A stretch of DNA of 5,524 nt from an uncultured Ruminococcus sp. (GTDB lineage Bacteria > Bacillota > Clostridia > Oscillospirales > Ruminococcaceae), in contig CAMHUJ010000141.1 of the NCBI GenBank assembly GCA_946188175.1, positions 1 to 5,524 of the forward strand, given 5' to 3'. The notes under the pieces were generated by a model. That model saw nothing but the letters and a program-made list of their open reading frames with translations. It was not told the origin of the DNA and made no database searches. Below are positions 1 through 5,062 of the stretch, one piece after another. Each line of letters starts with the position of its first letter. Within the stretch, counting starts at the first letter, position 1. A program made the position numbers and the translations under genes.

Positions 1-138
1 GACGGTAAATTCAATGGTATAGGCAAATTGTATGATAAAGACGGTAAAACAGTATACCATGCGCTGCCGTTCACGCTGCTGAATCCGAAAAAAGAAAAAA
101 TACAGGCGTTCGGCTTTCCGTATCAGATCGAATTCTGA
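1..138 (+). CDS. 3' end of a MORN-repeat-like protein (partial, 5' end outside window)
   Basis: Frame 1 is open from the first base to a TGA at 136-138, giving the last 45 residues of a protein that begins upstream. The visible part opens with a glycine-rich stretch (DGKFNGIGKLYDKDGKTVYH) that fits the MORN repeat pattern of alternating aromatic, Gly and Lys residues. It continues to a basic segment (NPKKEKIQ) and ends in AFGFPYQIEF. MORN repeats usually mediate protein or membrane contact, and no catalytic function can be read from this fragment. The first 60 bases are only 33% GC, far below the downstream genes, while bases 61-120 are 52% GC. The next gene starts 14 bases after this stop, so the two are probably cotranscribed. 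The tail is shared with that next gene. The full domain content is unknown. Confidence 0.6.
   Translation, partial: DGKFNGIGKLYDKDGKTVYHALPFTLLNPKKEKIQAFGFPYQIEF
110..128 (+). repeat. Direct repeat copy 1, coding for the C-terminal GFPYQI motif
   Basis: These 19 bases are identical to 652-670. Both copies lie in frame at the end of a gene and encode GFPYQI. In each case one differing codon, a Phe codon TTC and TGA follow, so both proteins end in GFPYQI-x-F. The repeat is seen directly; its cause (shared ancestry, local duplication or gene conversion) is not. Confidence 0.85.
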
Positions 139-152
139 AAGGAGCGTCAGAG

Positions 153-680
153 ATGCATGCACAGTTTGCATATGAGAATGAACCGCAGCCTGCATTTGCC
201 GCGGCGCTGCGGCAGGATGCCGATGCACATACCAGCAAGCAGATCAATCTGCAAAGCATCCATTTTCAGCAGGGACGCGAGATCGCGGAAACCTATGTCA
301 ATATGATGAAAAGCTATGCGCGGCTGGATGCACAGTCCGGCAGGTATGAGCGGGACGGCGATGCAATGGTCGTCCGCGGCTTCTGCCGGATCGAGGAGCC
401 GCATTTTGATCAGCCGCTTCTGAAACGGACCCGCAAGCAGAGCTTCTGGACGGCGCAGTGGCAGGAAACCTGTACGCTCCGCACGCCGCAGAGTGATCTG
501 TTTGAGGCGTTCTGCACGAGTTTTGCCGAATTCTGCAAAGCGGAGCGGATTGAGATCGGGGCGCTCTGTGCGCTTGTCCGGACGAAAGAGGGCAGGCTCG
601 AGCAGCGTCCGTTTCCGGTTACAACACATCTTCCGGAATATCTGGAAGCAATCGGCTTTCCGTATCAGATTCGCTTCTGA
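153..680 (+). CDS. Hypothetical protein, 175 aa, with GFPYQI-x-F C-terminal tail
   Basis: The ATG at 153 is preceded by AAAGGAG (137-143) with a 9-base gap, and the frame runs to TGA at 678-680. I do not recognise the family. The protein has no signal peptide or membrane segment and looks soluble and cytoplasmic. It is mixed alpha/beta in feel, with charged and aromatic stretches such as KQSFWTAQWQETCTLR (95-110), a Cys-containing helix-like region around 115-130 (LFEAFCTSFAEFCKA), and four or five scattered cysteines without a clear metal motif. The last 24 residues align with the end of the upstream MORN-like protein: both have PF about 22 residues from the end, an E and an A before the motif, then GFPYQI-x-F. 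The dehydratase-like gene starts 39 bases downstream, so a role tied to that protein is possible but unproven. Confidence 0.8.
   Translation: MHAQFAYENEPQPAFAAALRQDADAHTSKQINLQSIHFQQGREIAETYVNMMKSYARLDAQSGRYERDGDAMVVRGFCRIEEPHFDQPLLKRTRKQSFWTAQWQETCTLRTPQSDLFEAFCTSFAEFCKAERIEIGALCALVRTKEGRLEQRPFPVTTHLPEYLEAIGFPYQIRF
652..670 (+). repeat. Direct repeat copy 2, coding for the C-terminal GFPYQI motif
   Basis: Second copy of the 19-base sequence at 110-128, 542 bases away and in the same position relative to the stop codon. The codons on either side differ between the copies (GAA versus CGC before the final Phe codon), so the identity is confined to the motif core. Confidence 0.85.
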
Positions 681-719
681 TGCCGGCGAAGCGGAGATAC
701 AGTCTTTGGAGGTTATTGC

Positions 720-1952
720 ATGTCAGTCCGGTTTACACCCGAAATGAAACAAACGCATACGATCCTCGTGCCGGACATGCTGCCGGTGCATTTTCAGCTT
801 CTGATCAGCGTGCTCAAGCCCTATGGCTATCACTGTGAGCTGCTGCAAACGGCAAGCCGTGCCGTGGTCGATGAGGGGCTCAAAAATGTGCATAACGATA
901 CCTGCTATCCGGCACTGCTTGTCATCGGACAGTTTATGGAGGCGCTGAAATCGGGACGCTACAATCCCGACCGCACCGCGCTGCTGATCACGCAGACCGG
1001 CGGCGGCTGCCGCGCATCGAATTATATTCATCTGCTGCGCAAGGCAATGACGGAGCAGTTCCCGCAGGTACCGGTGATCTCGCTGAATTTCTCGGGACTG
1101 GAAAAGGACCCGAAATCCGGTTTTAAGCTGACACCGGCGATCTTCCTGAAATTTCTCTATGCGGTATTGTACGGCGATCTGCTGATGCTGATTGCAAACC
1201 AGTGCCGCCCCTATGAGCTGCAAAAGGGCTCGACGGACAAGGTCCTGAAGCGTTGGCAGAAGAAGCTGGAAAAGGCATTCCAGTCGAGAGACTATCTGCA
1301 TACCAAGGCATTCTATAAGCGCATTCTCGACGATTTTGCGGCGATTCCGCGGACGGCGCGCAATAAGGTGCGTGTCGGCATTGTCGGCGAGATTTACGTC
1401 AAGTATTCGCCGCTCGCAAACAATCATCTCGAGGAATATCTGCTCTCGGAGAACTGTGAGCCGGTCATTCCGTCGCTGCTGGAATTTGTCATGTACTGCG
1501 CGATCAGTACGGCGGTGGACGGCAAGCTCTATCACTTCTTCAATCAGAGCGTCCTGAAAAACGGGCTCGGCTACAAGGCGATCTACGCGATGCAGAAGCA
1601 GCAGATCAAAGCCGTGGAGGCGCACGGTGTCTTTGATCCGCCGCATGATTTTGAGCTGCTGCGCGCAAGAGCCGATCAGTATATCAGTCAGGGCGTCAGC
1701 ATGGGCGAGGGCTGGCTGATTACCGCGGAAATGGCGGCGCTCGTCGAATCCGGTACGGAGAATATCATTTGCACGCAGCCCTTCGGCTGTCTGCCGAACC
1801 ATATCGTTGCAAAGGGCATGATGCGCGTCATCAAGAATGCCTATCCGGAAGCAAATATCACAGCAATCGACTACGATCCCGGCGCGACGCGCGTCAATCA
1901 GGAAAACCGCGTCAAGCTGATGCTCGCAAACGCAAGAAAGCCGAAGACATAA
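720..1952 (+). CDS. Stand-alone 2-hydroxyacyl-CoA dehydratase/activase-related protein (COG3581-type, C-terminal module)
   Basis: The ATG at 720 follows GGAGG (708-712) with a 7-base gap; TAA is at 1950-1952. The 410 residues match the C-terminal part of the large (about 1,400-residue) acyl-CoA dehydratase activase-related proteins of Clostridia. Recognisable blocks are NDTCYPALLVIGQ (59-71), TQTGGGCRASNY (91-102), VGIVGEIYVKYSPLANNHLE (219-238), CTQPFGCLPNH (351-361) and AIDYDPGATRVNQENRVKLM (382-401). Cys62, Cys97 and Cys357 sit in these conserved blocks and are candidate Fe-S ligands, as in the dehydratase subunits of the wider family. The ASKHA-type ATPase activator domains that normally precede this module are absent from the protein and from this window. 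It is therefore either a split version whose partner is elsewhere or a specialised free-standing form. The substrate is unknown. A Cys-rich membrane protein follows after 24 bases. Confidence 0.85.
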   Translation: MSVRFTPEMKQTHTILVPDMLPVHFQLLISVLKPYGYHCELLQTASRAVVDEGLKNVHNDTCYPALLVIGQFMEALKSGRYNPDRTALLITQTGGGCRASNYIHLLRKAMTEQFPQVPVISLNFSGLEKDPKSGFKLTPAIFLKFLYAVLYGDLLMLIANQCRPYELQKGSTDKVLKRWQKKLEKAFQSRDYLHTKAFYKRILDDFAAIPRTARNKVRVGIVGEIYVKYSPLANNHLEEYLLSENCEPVIPSLLEFVMYCAISTAVDGKLYHFFNQSVLKNGLGYKAIYAMQKQQIKAVEAHGVFDPPHDFELLRARADQYISQGVSMGEGWLITAEMAALVESGTENIICTQPFGCLPNHIVAKGMMRVIKNAYPEANITAIDYDPGATRVNQENRVKLMLANARKPKT

Positions 1953-1976
1953 TCCGCAGCAGGGGAGTGATAGAAC

Positions 1977-2753
1977 ATGCAGCATACCGCAGCAGCCGTG
2001 AAACCGAAAACCTCCAGAACACGGCGTGTGTATATTTCGCAGCTGATGATCCGCTGCATTGTTCTGGCAGCCTGCATACTGATCGTGATTTTTGACCCGC
2101 AGCAGACGGAGATTTTGCAGGGCTGGAATTTCTTCCGGCGGCTGTCGCCGTTTCATCTGCTCTGGCTCGCATGGATGCTCGATATGCTCTGGCAGCTTGT
2201 GCCTGTCAAAAAGCGCATTGTGATCGCGCTCGGCTCGCAGAAGCATTTTCGCTTCCGGTTCCAGCCGATCAAGGAGGCATTCAGCATACAGGCGCTCCGG
2301 CGGCATATCATCGAGACAACGAAGGCTGCCTACAAGGTATTCGCGCTCTGGGCGGTGATTGTCGCCATTGTCTCGATGCTGCGCGTCTTTGATATCCTGA
2401 GCGATACCGCGCTGCTGATGATCACAATGGTATTCTATGTCTGCGATCTGATCTGCGTGCTGATCTGGTGTCCGTTCCGGCTGATCGTCAAGGCGAAATG
2501 CTGCACGACCTGCCGCATCTTCAACTGGGATCATCTGATGATGTTCTCGCCGATGCTCATGGTCAGCGGATTCTATTCGCGGACGCTGGTACTTATGGCA
2601 TTTGCGGACTGGCTGCTCTGGGAGCTCTGCATTATGATGTATCCCGAGCGCTTCTGGGAGAATTCCAATGCCGCGCTGCGATGTACAAACTGTACCGACA
2701 AGCTCTGTACGCAATACTGCGGAAAGAATAACGCACAGCATCCGAATGAATAA
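1977..2753 (+). CDS. Cys-rich polytopic membrane protein, unknown function
   Basis: The ATG at 1977 follows AGGGGAG (1961-1967) with a 9-base gap; TAA is at 2751-2753. The 258-residue product has about five hydrophobic segments, near residues 21-39, 58-77, 119-137, 143-168 and 187-219, and a basic N-terminus (KPKTSRTRR) that suggests a cytoplasmic start. Two cysteine motifs stand out: C175-C176-x2-C179 followed by RIFNWDHLMMF in the loop before the last segment, and a C-terminal C236-x2-C239-x4-C244-x3-C248 cluster on the hydrophilic tail. The second has the spacing of a metal site (Zn or Fe-S). I do not recognise a named family. As the last gene before the terminator and 24 bases behind a putative Fe-S protein, it may be a membrane redox or anchoring partner; that role is inference. 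Confidence 0.8.
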   Translation: MQHTAAAVKPKTSRTRRVYISQLMIRCIVLAACILIVIFDPQQTEILQGWNFFRRLSPFHLLWLAWMLDMLWQLVPVKKRIVIALGSQKHFRFRFQPIKEAFSIQALRRHIIETTKAAYKVFALWAVIVAIVSMLRVFDILSDTALLMITMVFYVCDLICVLIWCPFRLIVKAKCCTTCRIFNWDHLMMFSPMLMVSGFYSRTLVLMAFADWLLWELCIMMYPERFWENSNAALRCTNCTDKLCTQYCGKNNAQHPNE

Positions 2754-2801
2754 AAAACACCGTGAAATCAAGCGTGCTGCCTGATTTCGCGGTGTTTTTT
2801 T
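2753..2801. terminator. Bidirectional Rho-independent terminator between convergent genes
   Basis: The arms at 2753-2770 and 2782-2799 pair over 18 bases with a single G-T wobble and an 11-base loop (2771-2781). Read rightward the hairpin ends in a run of seven T (2795-2801), and read leftward in a run of six T (complement of 2752-2757). The left arm begins in the stop codon of the membrane-protein gene. The minus-strand gene ends at 2812, 11 bases beyond, so one hairpin can end both transcripts. Confidence 0.92.
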
Positions 2802-2811
2802 GATACGGCAT

Positions 2812-4263
2812 TCAGCGTTTTCCTGCGGCAAGCTCTACGGCTCGGTATGCGCCGTTGTAGATGCCTGCCTGCTTGGCGGCGAGGATATGCCCGCACATCT
2901 GCTCGATGATATCGCCGTTCTTTTGCAGCAGCATGAGCATTGCCGCGGTCTCGGAGGGCGTGCTGCATTCATAGGTGCCGTCGCCGATCTCTGCGGCACG
3001 GATCGCTCCCCATGCCTCATGCCCGCCGACGCGCTTGATCATCAGCTTCGGGATCGGATAGAATGCAAGCTCGCTTGGCTTCGTGATGAGCATATCGGAG
3101 ACACGCATCAGCAGATTGGTCGAATAGACCGCTGCGAAGATATCCTTGTGACAGAAGGCGTGAATGCCGGTGACATCGCCGTCATATGCCTGCTTGCAGA
3201 ATGCGGCGGTCTCTGCAAAATCATCGAAATGTGTGTGCAGCATCGCCTGCATCTCGGGGATCTCGCGGAGCAGCTCCTGCCAGACGTTTGCATGGTCGCC
3301 GACATTGATAAACAGCGCTGCCTTCTGCTTTTTGATCGCCGGAATCAGCCGCCGGATGATCGTGACAAAGATATCCTTCTGCGCGCCTGCACCGCCGACG
3401 GACATCAGCCAGCGCTTCGGCGCATTCTGCTGCATGCGTGCGGTACGTTTGGCGCAGTCCGCTTCGATGTTGCTGACGAGTTCATGGTCGATATAATGCC
3501 CTGTGCAGACGATTGCCTCCTTCGGCATCGGGTGCAGCGGACGGTCGCTGTCCATGCCGCGCAGTGCACGGTAGCCGAGATAGGCAGAGGGCGTCTGAAC
3601 CGTGTGCACGGCGCCCTCAGAGAGGTGCAGCGCCATGGGCCAGTTATCCGGCACGGCATTGACAACATGCGTCAGCCCTGCGTGGATCGCCGCCTGCGAC
3701 GGCCAGACATGCGTCGCAAGGAACGGGATATCCTTCGGCAGATCGCAGTAGACGCCGGTCATGAGCTCGGCGGTTTTCTGATCGGAGCAGTTGTAGCTCA
3801 GGCGGCGGAAGCCTTCGCTGTTGAGCGGCTCCCAGACGAACTTATTGAACGGCGGAAGCTGCTGCGAGAGCCGCGAGCCGAGCGAATAGAGCTGATTCTG
3901 CTCGCCGATGATCTTGCCGCAGGCTGCCGACTGAAACGAATGCAGATCGAACCAGTAGGGCTGATAGCCGAGTGCGCGCGCCGCCGATGCCATTGCCATA
4001 GAAATGCGGTAATGCCCGAAGCCCATGCGGATATTGCCGATGATAATGCTTTTTTCATTGAAGCTGACCGCCGGCTCCTCGCTCAGAATCAGATTCTGCA
4101 CCCCGAGCAGCTCGCCGATTGCCGGCGCCGCCTCTGCACGCAGATGATAAATATGATCGCCGTCGTCGCCGTATTTGCGCGCGAATTTTTCCTTGGTCCG
4201 CATCGCCTTCCGATAGCTGCGGTCAGACATTTCGTTTCCGAAAATGCGCTTTGACTTGTCCAT
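2812..4263 (-). CDS. Predicted GT-B-fold glycosyltransferase-like protein (MurG/MGDG-synthase-like)
   Basis: Starting from the ATG at 4263-4261 the product has 483 residues; TGA is at 2814-2812. The open frame extends 33 codons further upstream, but GGGGAG (4279-4274) lies 10 bases before this ATG and the longer frame crosses the promoter region, so the internal start is preferred. Residues 72-100 hold a first beta strand, a glycine turn (IIIGNIRMGFGHYRISMAMA) and a helix, as at the N-terminus of MurG, UgtP and MGDG-synthase enzymes. VGGAGAQ (289-295) fits the glycine turn opening the second Rossmann domain, and DMLITKPSELAFYPIPKL (390-407) resembles the donor-binding segment where those enzymes have TKPGG-x-T-x-x-EA. 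The usual second Gly and the Glu are not obvious, so the donor site may differ or catalysis may be lost. No signal peptide or membrane segment is visible. The gene is divergent from tetR and the transporter, which suggests shared control. The glycosyltransferase assignment is by motif only. Confidence 0.6.
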   Translation of the reverse strand: MDKSKRIFGNEMSDRSYRKAMRTKEKFARKYGDDGDHIYHLRAEAAPAIGELLGVQNLILSEEPAVSFNEKSIIIGNIRMGFGHYRISMAMASAARALGYQPYWFDLHSFQSAACGKIIGEQNQLYSLGSRLSQQLPPFNKFVWEPLNSEGFRRLSYNCSDQKTAELMTGVYCDLPKDIPFLATHVWPSQAAIHAGLTHVVNAVPDNWPMALHLSEGAVHTVQTPSAYLGYRALRGMDSDRPLHPMPKEAIVCTGHYIDHELVSNIEADCAKRTARMQQNAPKRWLMSVGGAGAQKDIFVTIIRRLIPAIKKQKAALFINVGDHANVWQELLREIPEMQAMLHTHFDDFAETAAFCKQAYDGDVTGIHAFCHKDIFAAVYSTNLLMRVSDMLITKPSELAFYPIPKLMIKRVGGHEAWGAIRAAEIGDGTYECSTPSETAAMLMLLQKNGDIIEQMCGHILAAKQAGIYNGAYRAVELAAGKR

Positions 4264-4273
4264 ATTTTCACCG

Positions 4274-4279
4274 CTCCCC
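4274..4279 (-). promoter_or_regulatory. Ribosome binding site deciding the start of the glycosyltransferase-like gene
   Basis: The minus strand reads GGGGAG here, 10 bases before the ATG at 4263-4261. An in-frame GTG seven codons... more exactly six codons upstream of the ATG (4281-4279 region) has no such site before it. This supports the 483-residue product over longer readings of the same frame. Confidence 0.65.
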
Positions 4280-4281
4280 AC

Positions 4282-4311
4282 TTGACAAATCTGAAAATAA
4301 TATGCTATACT
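4282..4311 (+). promoter_or_regulatory. Sigma-A-type promoter for tetR and the transporter
   Basis: A consensus -35 box TTGACA (4282-4287) is followed after 18 bases by TATACT (4306-4311), one mismatch from TATAAT. A TG at 4303-4304 gives an extended -10. Transcription would start near 4318, leaving a leader of about 63 bases before the tetR GTG. Confidence 0.75.
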
Positions 4312-4319
4312 ATCAGTAT
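4307..4319. promoter_or_regulatory. Candidate TetR operator (13-bp palindrome on the -10 box)
   Basis: ATACT-ATC-AGTAT is a perfect inverted repeat with a 3-base centre. It covers most of the tetR -10 box and the expected start of transcription. An overlapping CTATCA-N8-TGATAG element spans 4310-4329, and a TGATA-N8-TATCA element spans 4344-4361. Binding here would block the rightward promoter and could affect the leftward one. The operator role is inferred from position and symmetry. Confidence 0.5.
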
Positions 4320-4336
4320 GATATGATAGCCGTACT

Positions 4337-4364
4337 ATTATATTTGATATATAGTCTATCACAA
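4337..4364 (-). promoter_or_regulatory. Promoter for the minus-strand glycosyltransferase-like gene
   Basis: On the minus strand a perfect TATAAT (4342-4337) lies 16 bases after TTGTGA (4364-4359, 4 of 6 consensus). A second option is the consensus TTGACA in the right inverted-repeat arm (4381-4376) with TAGACT 17 bases later (4358-4353). Either places the start of transcription between the two genes; which is used cannot be decided here. Confidence 0.5.
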
Positions 4365-4367
4365 AAT

Positions 4368-4373
4368 AGGAGG
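4368..4373 (+). promoter_or_regulatory. Ribosome binding site supporting the GTG start of tetR
   Basis: A full AGGAGG sits 8 bases before GTG at 4382. The first in-frame ATG is at codon 25, inside the DNA-binding domain, so the GTG start is well supported. Confidence 0.88.
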
Positions 4374-4381
4374 TTTGTCAA

Positions 4382-5062
4382 GTGGAAAATCAACATGCGC
4401 AGGAAAGTCTCAAAACAAAGCGGATTGAGCGTGCAGTTGAGATCAGCGCCGAGATGTTTCTCCGCAACGGCATTGAAGCCGTCAAGATGACGGATATTGC
4501 AGATGCGTGCGGCGTCGGCGTTGCAACGCTCTATCGCTACTTCGGCACAAAAACGACAATCACAATCGCGGCTATGACACATCTCTGGAACACGCTGCGG
4601 GGCATGTATGAGCATGTCTTTGAATCGGAGGTATTCCTCCGGCAGAGCGGCATCAAGCGCCTGTCCGATCTGATGCATATGTATCTTGTGCTGTTTGATA
4701 CACACAGAGACCTGATGCGGCTGGTCGGCGAATTTGATCTGATGCTCCAGCACGAGAATGTTCCGAAGGCGGCGCTCTTTGACTATGAGCGCTCGATCAT
4801 CAATTTCTATCCTTACATGGAATCTGCATATCTTGCCGGTGTTGCGGACGGCACGGTCCGGTCGGATGTTGATTTCAAGCTGTTTTATCTGACCTACGGT
4901 CATTCGATGCTCTCGCTCTGCAAAAAGATGCTCTGCGGTGAGCTGCTCCCCTCTGATGATTTCGGCAGCGGAAGAGCCGAACTGGAAATGCTTGCTGCTA
5001 TGGCAGTAAGCTATCTCAGAAAGGAGAATGCGCATGAAGGAGAAGAAAACCGCCACAAATAA
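4382..5062 (+). CDS. TetR/AcrR-family transcriptional regulator (GTG start)
   Basis: The product has 226 residues, a usual length for the family. Residues 12-60 form the three-helix DNA-binding domain: RIERAVEISAEMFLRNGIEA (14-33), then VKMTDIADACGVGVATLYRYF (34-54), where the GVGVATLYRYF recognition helix is diagnostic, then the conserved Gly-x-Lys (GTK, 55-57) before helix 4. Residues 60-215 are helical and should form the ligand-binding and dimer domain, which is too variable to name a ligand. The gene starts with GTG, 8 bases after AGGAGG. It sits between a divergent enzyme gene and a cotranscribed MFS transporter, and a palindrome lies on its own promoter. This is the classic arrangement of a ligand-released autorepressor controlling a transporter. 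Its 3' end overlaps the transporter gene by 29 bases. Confidence 0.92.
   Translation: MENQHAQESLKTKRIERAVEISAEMFLRNGIEAVKMTDIADACGVGVATLYRYFGTKTTITIAAMTHLWNTLRGMYEHVFESEVFLRQSGIKRLSDLMHMYLVLFDTHRDLMRLVGEFDLMLQHENVPKAALFDYERSIINFYPYMESAYLAGVADGTVRSDVDFKLFYLTYGHSMLSLCKKMLCGELLPSDDFGSGRAELEMLAAMAVSYLRKENAHEGEENRHK

Larger units (their letters stand above)
4278..4385. repeat. Perfect 12-bp inverted repeat bracketing the divergent promoter region
   Basis: The left arm CCACTTGACAAA (4278-4289) and the right arm TTTGTCAAGTGG (4374-4385) are exact reverse complements separated by 84 bases of AT-rich DNA (25% GC over 4291-4350). Each arm contains TTGACA pointing into the interval. The left arm touches the ribosome binding site of the minus-strand gene, and the right arm contains the GTG start codon of tetR. 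As a result each transcript should carry the same 12 bases near its translation start. Confidence 0.85.

Noticed and set aside
493..747. An 84-codon plus-strand open frame overlapping the end of the 175-residue protein gene
   Set aside because: It has no ribosome binding site, its product is Arg/Ser-rich shadow sequence, and it overlaps two genes with good start signals.
2753..2801. Possible small RNA or attenuator in the convergent gap
   Set aside because: The hairpin with T-runs on both sides between two converging stop codons is fully explained as a two-way terminator, and there is no promoter or leader peptide next to it.
723..2831. A 702-codon open frame on the minus strand opposite the dehydratase-like and membrane-protein genes
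   Set aside because: It covers two well-supported plus-strand genes and the terminator, its product is a His/Arg/Cys-rich mix with no recognisable motif, and the openness is explained by GC-rich third positions of the real genes.
2800..4254. A 484-codon open frame on the plus strand opposite the glycosyltransferase-like gene
   Set aside because: It begins within the terminator and its product (rich in Cys, His, Arg and Asp) has no family features, while the minus strand encodes recognisable Rossmann motifs and has its own start signals.
4264..4362. A longer N-terminus for the minus-strand gene, starting at 4362
   Set aside because: These 33 codons cross the AT-rich promoter region and lack a ribosome binding site before their ATG, and the ATG at 4263 has GGGGAG at a workable distance.
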